A stretch of DNA of 64,000 nucleotides, from positions 310,001-374,000 of the forward strand of contig JAEWIF010000026.1 in assembly GCA_023387335.1 (NCBI GenBank). The letters are read 5' to 3'. The notes under the pieces are model-generated. The model was not told the origin of the DNA. It saw only the letters and a program-made list of their open reading frames with translations, and searched no databases. The number at the start of each line of letters is the position of its first letter. Position 1 is the first letter of the stretch. Made by a program: the position numbers and the translations under genes. Shown here piece after piece: positions 34,168-41,677 of this stretch. The DNA is from Pseudomonadota bacterium. Its GTDB lineage: Bacteria; Pseudomonadota; Gammaproteobacteria; Burkholderiales; Burkholderiaceae_C.

Positions 34168-35130
34168 TCAGGCGTGGACCGCGTGCGCGATGCGCTGGCG
34201 CAGCACGCGCTCGAAATGCGCGGGATCGTGCGGCTTGAGCAGCGCCGCCTCGCGCGGCAGGTGGAAGTCCCACAGGCGCGAGATCCAGAAGCGCAGGGCG
34301 CCGGCGCGTGCCATGGCGGGCAGCAGCTGGCGCTCCGCGGCGGCCAGCGGGCGCACGCGCTCGTAGGCCTGCAGGAAGGCCGCGCAGCGCACCGGGTCGT
34401 GGGCGCCGGTGGCGAGGTCGACGCACCAGTCGTTCAGGCACACGCCGATGTCGAACAGCCAGCTGTCCACGCCCGCGAAGTAGAAGTCGAAGAAGCCGGT
34501 GAGCGCGCCGTCCTGGAACATCACGTTGTCGCGGAACAGGTCGGCGTGGATCGGCCCGCGCGGCAGGGCGGCGTAGGCGGACGAGGCCGCCACGTGGTTC
34601 TGGAACGCGAGTTCGCTGCGCAGCAGGCCGGCCTGCTCTGGGCCGACGAAGGGCAGCACCACCGGCACCGTCTCGTTCCACCAGGCCAGGCCGCGCAGAT
34701 TGGGCTGGCTGCGGTTGAAGTCGCGCGCGGCCAGGTGCAGGCGCGCCAGCATCTCGCCCACGCTGGCGCAGTGCGCCGCGATCGGCTGGAGCTCGCTGTG
34801 GCCGGCCAGCCGGTTGACCACCGCGGCCGGCTTGCCGCACAGCTGGTGGAGGATGTCGCCGTCGCGATCGGCCTGCGGGTCGGGCACCGGGATGCCCCGC
34901 TGGGCCAGGTGCTTCATCAGGTGCAGGTAGAACGGCAGCTGCTCGGCGGTGAGGCGCTCGAACAGCGTCAGCACCCACTCGGCGGTATCGCCTTCCTGCA
35001 CCGTGGTCAGGAAGTAGTTGGTGTTCTCGATGCCGCCCTGGATGCCGCGCAGCTCGCGCAGCTCGCCCAGGCCCAGCCGTTGCGCCAGTTCGCGCGCCTG
35101 CTCCTCCGCCACTTCGGTGAAGACCGCCAT
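34168..35130 (-). CDS. thrB: homoserine kinase (APH-fold, ThrB)
   Basis: 320 residues, the aminoglycoside-phosphotransferase-fold homoserine kinase used by pseudomonads and Burkholderiales. MAVFTEVAEEQARELAQRLG opens the protein; GIQGGIENTNYFLTT is the nucleotide loop, GPIHADLFRDNVMF the catalytic Asp motif, and GFFDFYFAGVDSWLFDIGV the metal-binding segment. It makes O-phosphohomoserine for threonine synthesis. The ATG at 35130 is preferred; longer readings overlap the preceding gene. The DUF2782-like gene ends 13 bases upstream, so they are likely co-transcribed. Confidence 0.93.
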   Translation of the reverse strand: MAVFTEVAEEQARELAQRLGLGELRELRGIQGGIENTNYFLTTVQEGDTAEWVLTLFERLTAEQLPFYLHLMKHLAQRGIPVPDPQADRDGDILHQLCGKPAAVVNRLAGHSELQPIAAHCASVGEMLARLHLAARDFNRSQPNLRGLAWWNETVPVVLPFVGPEQAGLLRSELAFQNHVAASSAYAALPRGPIHADLFRDNVMFQDGALTGFFDFYFAGVDSWLFDIGVCLNDWCVDLATGAHDPVRCAAFLQAYERVRPLAAAERQLLPAMARAGALRFWISRLWDFHLPREAALLKPHDPAHFERVLRQRIAHAVHA

Positions 35131-35143
35131 CCCGGGCTCCGCG

Positions 35144-35464
35144 TCAGAAGTTGAAGACGTTCCAGAAGCGCTGGCCGCCGCCGGCGCCATTGGTGCGCTC
35201 GTCCGCCACCCGGCCGCGCGTGGGCGTGGACGGCGTCACCTCGTAGGCCGGCATGTCGGAGGACTTGGGCTGCACGCTGATGCTCTGGGTCTGGCCCGCG
35301 TAGCGCACTTCCTCGATGCGATTGCCCTTGTCCTCGTGGACCAGGCGCTCGACCTTCTGGTTGCGCCGGCCGTCCTCGGGAGCGCCGGTGCGCTCGGCGG
35401 GCGACTGGGCCCACGAGCCGGCGCAGGCGAGCAGAAAGAGGGCGGGAACGGCGGCGCGGAACAT
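35144..35464 (-). CDS. DUF2782-like exported small protein
   Basis: 106 residues with a signal peptide at about 1-19 (MFRAAVPALFLLACAGSWAQ). The central segment RIEEVRYAGQTQSISVQP resembles the DUF2782 core, which in proteobacteria is typically encoded between polA and thrB, exactly as here. The C-terminus is Gly/Arg-rich. Function unknown; it is probably periplasmic. Confidence 0.75.
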   Translation of the reverse strand: MFRAAVPALFLLACAGSWAQSPAERTGAPEDGRRNQKVERLVHEDKGNRIEEVRYAGQTQSISVQPKSSDMPAYEVTPSTPTRGRVADERTNGAGGGQRFWNVFNF

Positions 35465-35517
35465 GGGTGGGATTGTAGGGCGGCGGTCGGGTTGTCACGG
35501 CGGCACAATCGCCCGCC

Positions 35518-38331
35518 ATGAGTGAAAACGACGCCTCGCCCCAGAAGAAGACCTTGCTGCTGGTGGACGGCTCCAGCTACCTGTACCGCGCCTACCACGC
35601 CATGCCCGACCTGCGGGCCGTGCCGGGCGATCCCACGAGTCCGGCCACCGGGGCCATCCGCGGGATGATCAACATGATGCAGAAGCTGCGGAAGGACGTG
35701 CGCGCCGACTACGCGGCCTGCGTGTTCGACGCGCCGGGCAAGACCTTCCGCGACGACCTGTATCCCGAATACAAGGCCAACCGCAACCCGATGCCGGACG
35801 ACCTGCGCGCGCAGATCGAGCCGATCCACGAGGTGGTGCGCCTCCTCGGCTGGAAGGTGCTGAACGTGCCGGGCGTGGAGGCCGACGACGTGATCGGCAC
35901 GCTGGCCTGCATGGCGCGCGAGCACGGCATCAGCACCGTCATCTCCTCCGGCGACAAGGACCTGTCGCAGCTGGTGGACGAGCACGTCACCGTGATCGAC
36001 ACCATGAACGACCGCGTGCGCGACGTAGCCGGCGTCGAGGCCGAGTTCGGCGTGCCGCCTTCGCTGATGGTGGACTACCAGTCGCTGGTCGGCGACAGCG
36101 TGGACAACGTGCCGGGCGTCAACAAGGTCGGGCCCAAGACGGCGGTCAAGCTGCTGCAGGAATACGGCTCGCTCGACCAGCTGATCGCGCGCGCCCAGGA
36201 GGTCAAGGGCGCCGTCGGCAACAACCTTCGCGAAGCGCTGGAGTGGCTGCCCAAGGGGCGCGAGCTGCTCACCATCCGCAAGGACTGCGACCTCAAGGAC
36301 CACATCCCCGGCTTCCCGGCGCTGGAGGACATCGTCATCAACGGCCAGGACACCGAGAAGCTCAAGGTCTTCTACGAGCGCTACGGCTTCAAGGGGCTGG
36401 TCAAGCAGCTGGAGATGCACGACGTCCCGCCCGAGCTGCTGGAGGAGCAGCAGCGCAAGGAGAAGTCGGCGCCCGCGACCGGCGGCCTGTTCGAGGAGCA
36501 GGACCTCTCGGGCCTTTCGCGCGCCACCAACCTCCAGTACGAGACCGTGCTCACGTGGGAGCAGTTGGAAGCGCTGCTCGCCCAGCTGGAAGCCGCGCCG
36601 CTGGTGGCGGTGGACACCGAAACTAATTCGCTCGACGAGATGCGGGCCGAGATCATCGGCCTGTCGTTCTCCACCGCGCCCGGCGTCGCGGCCTACCTGC
36701 CGCTGGCCCACAGCTACGCGGGCGCGCCCGACCAGCTGCCGCGCGAGGAAGTGCTGGCGCGCCTGAAGCCCTGGCTGGAGAACCCTGGGCGCCACAAGCT
36801 GGGCCAGCACGTGAAGTACGACCGCCACGTGTTCGCCAACCACGGCATCGAGGCGCGCGGCTACGTGCACGACACCATGCTGGAGAGCTACGTGCTCGAA
36901 GTGCACAAGCCGCACGGCCTGGCCAGCCTGGCCGAGCGCCACCTGGGCCGCAGCGGCATCGACTACGAGACCATCGCGGGCAACGGCAAGCACCAGATCC
37001 CCTTCCAGCAGGTGCCGATCGACAAGGCGGCCGAGTACTCCTGCGAGGACTCGGACCAGACGCTGGACGTGCACCTGAACCTCTGGCCCAAGCTGGAGCG
37101 CGACGCCAGGCTGCGCTTCATCTACGACCTGGAGATCAGGAGCAGCGAGACGCTGTACCGCATCGAGCGCAACGGCGTGCTGATCGACAGCCAGGAGCTT
37201 TCGCGCCAGGGCCACGAGCTGGGCCAGCGCATCCTGAAGCTGGAACAGGAGGCGCACGAACTGGCCGGCCAGCCGTTCAACCTGGGCAGCCCCAAGCAGA
37301 TCGGCGAGATCCTGTTCAACAAGCAAGGCCTGCCGGTGGTGCGCAAGACCGCCAGCGGCGCGCCCAGCACCGACGAGGAGGTGCTGGAGAAACTGGCCGA
37401 GGACTACCCGCTGCCGGCCAAGATCCTGGAACACCGCGGGCTGTCCAAGCTGAAGGGCACCTACGTGGACAAGCTGCCGCTGATGGTGCATCCGCGAACC
37501 GGCCGCGTGCACACGCACTACGCGCAGGCGGTGGCGGTGACGGGGCGCTTGTCCAGCAACGATCCCAACCTGCAGAACATCCCGATCCGCACCGCGGAAG
37601 GCCGGCGCATCCGCGAGGCCTTCATCGCCTCGCCGGGCCACGTGATCGCCAGCGCGGACTACAGCCAGATCGAGCTGCGCATCATGGCCCACATCAGCGA
37701 GGACGAGGCCCTGCTGCGCGCCTTCCGCGAATCGCTGGACGTGCACCGCGCGACGGCCAGCGAGGTGTTCGGCGTGCCGCCCGACGAGGTCTCCAGCGAG
37801 CAGCGGCGCTACGCCAAGGTGATCAACTTCGGCCTGATCTACGGCATGAGCAGCTTCGGCCTGGCGCGCAACCTGGGCATCGACACCAAGGCAGCCGCCG
37901 GCTACATCGACCGCTACTTCCAGCGCTACCCGGGCGTGAAGCACTACATGGACGAAACGCGCCTGTCGGCCAAGAGCCGCGGCTATGTCGAGACCGTGTT
38001 CGGCCGGCGCCTGTACCTGCCCGAGATCAACTCGCCCAACGGCCCGCGGCGCGGCGGGGCGGAGCGGCAGGCGATCAACGCGCCGATGCAGGGCACGGCG
38101 GCCGACCTGATCAAGATGTCGATGGTGAAGGTGCAGGACGTGCTCGATCGGGAGAAGCGGGGCACGAAGATGATCCTGCAGGTGCACGACGAACTGGTGT
38201 TCGAGGTGCCCGAGGCGGAGCTCGATTGGGCGCGCGCCGAGATTCCCCGCCTGATGGCCGGCGTGGCCGAATTGCGGGTGCCGCTGCTGGCCGAGTTCGG
38301 CGCGGGGCCGAACTGGGAGAAGGCGCACTGA
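35518..38331 (+). CDS. polA: DNA polymerase I
   Basis: 937 residues, with all three domains. 5' nuclease (1-275): LLVDGSSYLYRAYHA, EADDVIGTLA, SSGDKDLSQLV, GDSVDNVPGVNKVGPKTA. 3'-5' exonuclease (340-535): VAVDTETNSLDE, HDTMLESYVLE and YSCEDSDQTLDV retain the acidic residues, so proofreading is expected. Polymerase (555-937): motif A SADYSQIELRIMAH, O-helix KVINFGLIYGMSSFG, and motif C LQVHDELVFEVPE. It starts divergently from the DUF2782-like gene 53 bases away. It functions in Okazaki-fragment processing and repair. Confidence 0.98.
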   Translation: MSENDASPQKKTLLLVDGSSYLYRAYHAMPDLRAVPGDPTSPATGAIRGMINMMQKLRKDVRADYAACVFDAPGKTFRDDLYPEYKANRNPMPDDLRAQIEPIHEVVRLLGWKVLNVPGVEADDVIGTLACMAREHGISTVISSGDKDLSQLVDEHVTVIDTMNDRVRDVAGVEAEFGVPPSLMVDYQSLVGDSVDNVPGVNKVGPKTAVKLLQEYGSLDQLIARAQEVKGAVGNNLREALEWLPKGRELLTIRKDCDLKDHIPGFPALEDIVINGQDTEKLKVFYERYGFKGLVKQLEMHDVPPELLEEQQRKEKSAPATGGLFEEQDLSGLSRATNLQYETVLTWEQLEALLAQLEAAPLVAVDTETNSLDEMRAEIIGLSFSTAPGVAAYLPLAHSYAGAPDQLPREEVLARLKPWLENPGRHKLGQHVKYDRHVFANHGIEARGYVHDTMLESYVLEVHKPHGLASLAERHLGRSGIDYETIAGNGKHQIPFQQVPIDKAAEYSCEDSDQTLDVHLNLWPKLERDARLRFIYDLEIRSSETLYRIERNGVLIDSQELSRQGHELGQRILKLEQEAHELAGQPFNLGSPKQIGEILFNKQGLPVVRKTASGAPSTDEEVLEKLAEDYPLPAKILEHRGLSKLKGTYVDKLPLMVHPRTGRVHTHYAQAVAVTGRLSSNDPNLQNIPIRTAEGRRIREAFIASPGHVIASADYSQIELRIMAHISEDEALLRAFRESLDVHRATASEVFGVPPDEVSSEQRRYAKVINFGLIYGMSSFGLARNLGIDTKAAAGYIDRYFQRYPGVKHYMDETRLSAKSRGYVETVFGRRLYLPEINSPNGPRRGGAERQAINAPMQGTAADLIKMSMVKVQDVLDREKRGTKMILQVHDELVFEVPEAELDWARAEIPRLMAGVAELRVPLLAEFGAGPNWEKAH

Positions 38332-38342
38332 AAGGGCCCGCT

Positions 38343-38359
38343 GCGCCGATAATCGGCGC
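38343..38359. other. tight palindrome just before the 38364 start
   Basis: GCGCCGAT and ATCGGCGC are separated by a single A. As RNA this could fold as a 6-bp GC stem with a five-base ATAAT loop, four bases before the ATG. It may be an operator or -10 region, a weak end of the polA transcript, or a start-site hairpin. Confidence 0.4.
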
Positions 38360-38363
38360 CGTC

Positions 38364-38885
38364 ATGGCCACCGACCGTCCGCCCACCAAACCCGGATCGC
38401 TGCCGCAACCGCAGTTCCCCGCGGACCGGGCGACCGCGCCGGCGGGGCTGGAGCACAACAGCGAATCGACCTGGGCGCTGTTCGAGGCGCTGCGCAAGGG
38501 CGAGGAAACTCCCCAGAAGGCCACGCCCGCCCCGGGCTACGAACCCACCGAGCCCATGGGCCTGGCCGGCGCCCCGGGGGTCACGGCCGCGTCGCAGCCG
38601 AAGGCGACGCTGGAAGAGGTCATGGCTCTGGCGCGGCGCAACAACCGGTCCTGCCCGCTGCCCGCGCCGTGGGCGGCCTTCTACGACCTGCTGCCCGCGC
38701 GCGTCACCGACGGCGCCAAGCCGCCGCCTCCGGTGGACCGCCAGGGCTGGACGGCCAGTTCGGCCATGCACAAGCGCCTGCGCCTGCGCGACCAGATCGA
38801 GTGGGCCGACCGCAACGGCGTGCTGCAGCAGGCCCACGACTTCCTGGCCAGGCTCCCCGAGGAGCACTGGCACCACTTCGACTGA
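38364..38885 (+). CDS. conserved-looking hypothetical protein downstream of polA
   Basis: 173 residues, soluble. A disordered Pro/Ala-rich first half is followed by a structured end: PKATLEEVMALARRNNRSCP, WAAFYDLLPAR, SAMHKRLRLRDQIEWADRNG and the terminal FLARLPEEHWHHFD. It starts 32 bases after the polA stop. I do not recognise a family; the Trp/His-rich C-terminus looks constrained. Confidence 0.7.
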   Translation: MATDRPPTKPGSLPQPQFPADRATAPAGLEHNSESTWALFEALRKGEETPQKATPAPGYEPTEPMGLAGAPGVTAASQPKATLEEVMALARRNNRSCPLPAPWAAFYDLLPARVTDGAKPPPPVDRQGWTASSAMHKRLRLRDQIEWADRNGVLQQAHDFLARLPEEHWHHFD

Positions 38886-38897
38886 GCCTCGCGGGCG

Positions 38898-39086
38898 CTA
38901 CTGGCGCTCGGACCAGGGAATGCCGCCGGTCGCCCAGTCGTGGCGCTTGATGTCGAACAGCAGGATGTCCACCGATTCGGGCTTGCTGCCCAGGGTGTCG
39001 ACGACGGCCTGGGTGAGCGCCTTGACGAGTTGCTTCTTCTGTTCGGGCGTGCGGCCCTCCAGCAGTTCTACGCGCAGCGTGGGCAT
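38898..39086 (-). CDS. 4-oxalocrotonate tautomerase family protein
   Basis: 62 residues starting MPTLRVELLEGRTPEQKKQL, so Pro becomes residue 1 after Met removal and can act as catalytic base. EQKKQLVKALTQAVVDTLG is the helix typical of the family. The last residues (WATGGIPWSERQ) match the small tautomerase length. A longer reading from 39122 would bury the Pro and is rejected. GGAGAA precedes the start. Confidence 0.88.
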   Translation of the reverse strand: MPTLRVELLEGRTPEQKKQLVKALTQAVVDTLGSKPESVDILLFDIKRHDWATGGIPWSERQ

Positions 39087-39191
39087 GGGGTTCTCCTTTT
39101 GGGAATGAGCGGGTGGAAGCACGGGATTATGGTTTCGCGCCTATAGTCGCATCCCGTTTGCATGTCCCTCCCATGGAGTTCACATCCCACC

Positions 39192-40085
39192 ATGCTGCAT
39201 GACGACCTGAGGAAAGACTTCGATGCCCTGCTGCCCGGCGCCACCGGCGAAGCGGGCCCCTCCCGGCGCACCGCGCTGAAGGCCCTGGGCGTGGGCTATG
39301 CCGCCGCGGCCGGCACGGCGATGGCGCAGACGGCCATCAGGACGCCCTCCGACGGCCTCACCGTCGGCGAGATCAGCTACGACGTCGGCGGCTTCAAGGT
39401 GCCGGCCTACCGCGCGGCGCCGGCCGGCAGGACCGGCCTGCCGGTGGTGCTGGTGATCCAGGAGATCTTCGGCGTGCACGAGTACATCGCCGACACCGCG
39501 CGCCGCTTCGCCCGCGCCGGCTACCTGGCCATCGCGCCGGAGTTGTACGCGCGCCAGGGCGACCCGGCCGGCTACGGCGAGATCGCCAAGCTGCAGGCCG
39601 AGATCGTCTCCAAGGTCGCCGACGCCCAGGTGATGGCCGACCTCGACGGCGCGCTCAAGTGGGCCGCGGCCAACGGCGGCGACGCCAACAAGGCCGCCAT
39701 CACCGGCTTCTGCTGGGGCGGCCGCATCACCTGGCTCTATGCCGCGCACGCGCCGGTGAAGGCGGGCGTGGCGTGGTACGGCCGGTTGGTCGGCAACAGC
39801 ACGGAAGCGACGCCCAGGCACCCCGTGGACCTCGCCGCGCAACTGAAGGCGCCCGTGCTCGGTCTCTACGGCGCGGCCGACACCGGCATCCCGCTTGACA
39901 CCGTTGATAAGATGAAAGCTGCGCTGGCCGGCGGATCATCCGCGGCCAAGGCTTCGCAGTTCGTGGTCTACCCCGACGCCCCGCACGCCTTCCATGCCGA
40001 CTACCGCCCCAGCTTCCGCCAGGGCCCGGCCGAAGACGGCTGGAAACGGGCGCTGGCCTGGTTCAAGGCCAACGGCGCGGCCTGA
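39192..40085 (+). CDS. dienelactone hydrolase family protein with Tat-like leader
   Basis: 297 residues. After about 22 residues, SRRTALKALGVGYAAAAGTA looks like a twin-arginine or Sec leader. The hydrolase domain has VVLVIQEIFGVHEYI, the nucleophile Cys in ITGFCWGGRITW, Asp in YGAADTGIPLD, and His in YPDAPHAFHADYR, the complete Cys-Asp-His triad. Typical members hydrolyse dienelactones or other small esters. The start at 39192 is chosen because the leader would otherwise be too far inside; a start at 39162 is possible. A terminator follows. Confidence 0.88.
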   Translation: MLHDDLRKDFDALLPGATGEAGPSRRTALKALGVGYAAAAGTAMAQTAIRTPSDGLTVGEISYDVGGFKVPAYRAAPAGRTGLPVVLVIQEIFGVHEYIADTARRFARAGYLAIAPELYARQGDPAGYGEIAKLQAEIVSKVADAQVMADLDGALKWAAANGGDANKAAITGFCWGGRITWLYAAHAPVKAGVAWYGRLVGNSTEATPRHPVDLAAQLKAPVLGLYGAADTGIPLDTVDKMKAALAGGSSAAKASQFVVYPDAPHAFHADYRPSFRQGPAEDGWKRALAWFKANGAA

Positions 40086-40106
40086 GGTCGCGCCCCTACC
40101 GATGGA

Positions 40107-40135
40107 GAAAGCCGCCCGCGGGCGGCTTTCGTTTT
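40107..40135 (+). terminator. rho-independent terminator after dienelactone hydrolase
   Basis: GAAAGCCGCCCG (40107-40118) is directly complementary to CGGGCGGCTTTC (40119-40130), followed by GTTTT. The loop forms by opening the central GC pairs. It lies 21 bases after the stop and 14 bases before the ZIP gene. Confidence 0.85.
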
Positions 40136-40148
40136 GCTTGTTGAAGAC

Positions 40149-40997
40149 ATGACCCTGATCGCCATCCTCGCCGCCACCCTGATCGCCGGCATCGGCAGCG
40201 TTTGGATCGCCGCCGGCCTGATGAGCGTGGGTGTGCTCGGCCAGTCACCGGGCGGCGAGCGGCGCACCGGCGCGCAGCACCTCCTCAGCCTCGCCGCGGG
40301 CGCGCTGCTGGCCACCGCCTTCATGCACCTGCTGCCCGAGGCGTTCGAGAGCCAGGCCAGCCCCAAGGCGCTGTTCGCCACGCTGCTGGTGAGCGTGGTC
40401 TTCTTCTTCCTCCTGGACAAGGCGGAGCTGTGGCACCACGGGCATGAGCACCACCACGGGCATGAGGATCCGCACGGCGCCCATGCGCAGGGCCACGCGC
40501 ACCACGACCACGACCACAGCCACTCGCATGGGCACGACAGCCTGCGCTCCGGCGGCTGGGCGGTGCTCACCGGCGACAGCGTGCATTGCTTCGGCGACGG
40601 CGTCCTGATCGCGTCGGCCTTCGTCGCCGACGTGCGGCTGGGCGTGGTGGCGGCGCTGGCGGTGGCGGCGCACGAGGTGCCGCACCACGTGGGCGACCTG
40701 GCCGTGCTGCGCGCCACCAGCGGCAGCCGGCGCGCCGCCATCGCCAAGGTGTCGCTGGCCGGCGCCGTCACGCCGCTGGGCGGGCTGGTCGGCTGGTGGC
40801 TGGTCGATCGGCTGTACGACCTGCTGCCCTTCCTGCTGGTCGTCGCCAGCAGCAGCTTCGTCTACGTGGCGCTGGCGGACCTGATCCCGCAACTTCAGAA
40901 GCGGCTGGGCGCGCGCGAGACGATCGCGCAGATCCTGTGGCTGTGCGGAGGCATCGCGCTGGTGGGGCTGGTCAGCGCGTTCGCCCACGCGCACTAG
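40149..40997 (+). CDS. ZIP family metal transporter with His-rich loop
   Basis: 282 residues and eight hydrophobic segments. Between helices 3 and 4 there is a long cytoplasmic His loop (HHGHEHHHGHEDPHGAHAQG and further HDHDHSHSHG). Metal-site helices carry DSVHCFGDGVLIASAF and VAAHEVPHHVGDLAVL, the His/Asp/Glu pattern of ZIP helices 4 and 5. Zinc or iron uptake into the cytoplasm is predicted. The ATG at 40149 is preferred over an in-frame TTG five codons earlier. Confidence 0.9.
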   Translation: MTLIAILAATLIAGIGSVWIAAGLMSVGVLGQSPGGERRTGAQHLLSLAAGALLATAFMHLLPEAFESQASPKALFATLLVSVVFFFLLDKAELWHHGHEHHHGHEDPHGAHAQGHAHHDHDHSHSHGHDSLRSGGWAVLTGDSVHCFGDGVLIASAFVADVRLGVVAALAVAAHEVPHHVGDLAVLRATSGSRRAAIAKVSLAGAVTPLGGLVGWWLVDRLYDLLPFLLVVASSSFVYVALADLIPQLQKRLGARETIAQILWLCGGIALVGLVSAFAHAH

Positions 40998-41006
40998 CCC
41001 CGCCGC

Positions 41007-41426
41007 TCACCGCACGCGCGCGTTGCGCGGCGAGCGGTCGCGCCAGTTCGGCACGCCGTCGCCGTCGATGTCGCGGTCCATCCGGTTCGGGATGCCGTCG
41101 CGGTCCTGGTCGAGGCGCGCGCCTTGCCATTGCTGTCCCTGCCACTGCTGCCCCTGCCAGTGGTGGTGATGGTTCTGGAAGTGGAACTGCTGCCCGAACT
41201 GCGGCTGCTGCACGATGATCCAGTGCCCTTCCACCCACACGTTGCCGAACTGGGAAACCTCCCAGTGCCCCGGCACCCAGGTGCGCACCGGCGCCGGCTG
41301 CACGATCAACGGCGGGTTGGTGTAGACGGAGCTGTACGCACTCTGGGCATGCGCCGCCGGCGCAGCCAGGACCGCGGCTGCCGCAAGCAGCGCCGCGCCC
41401 GAACCGATCCATGCTGTCCTGCCCAT
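41007..41426 (-). CDS. exported YXWGXW-like protein with Asp-rich calcium-type repeats
   Basis: 139 residues with a signal peptide about 1-27 (AWIGSGAALLAAAAVLAAPA, ending in AHAQ). Two Trp-Val-x-Gly-His-Trp units follow (TWVPGHWEVS and VWVEGHWIIV), then a His/Gln stretch with HWQGQQWQGQQWQG. The C-terminus DQDRDGIPNRMDRDIDGDG resembles thrombospondin type-3 calcium repeats. AAGGAG sits properly before the ATG at 41426; the longer reading to 41480 lacks a signal peptide. Probably an envelope-associated structural or matrix protein. Confidence 0.78.
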   Translation of the reverse strand: MGRTAWIGSGAALLAAAAVLAAPAAHAQSAYSSVYTNPPLIVQPAPVRTWVPGHWEVSQFGNVWVEGHWIIVQQPQFGQQFHFQNHHHHWQGQQWQGQQWQGARLDQDRDGIPNRMDRDIDGDGVPNWRDRSPRNARVR

Positions 41427-41677
41427 GTCGTACTCCTTGGTCGATGGCGTGATCACATGGTGCTGCGCAACCGTTTCCATGATGCAAACGCGTTGCGAAG
41501 CGTGTGTGAAGAAACGCCACGTTGCGTGAATGCAGAGCAGTCCTACAAGCTCGCGCGGTTCTCCGACAGGTCCCGGCCCGGCAGCGTCCTAACGTCGTGA
41601 TGTGCGGCGAAGCACGATGACGCTGCTGTGATTCGTCCGCGCACCCAACACTGGATCGATCGCAAGGAGAACCCCAC

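Noticed and set aside
35492..35520. TTGTCA and CACAATCGC just before polA as a promoter giving a leaderless mRNA.
   Set aside because: The spacing between the two elements is only six bases, too short for a sigma-70 promoter.
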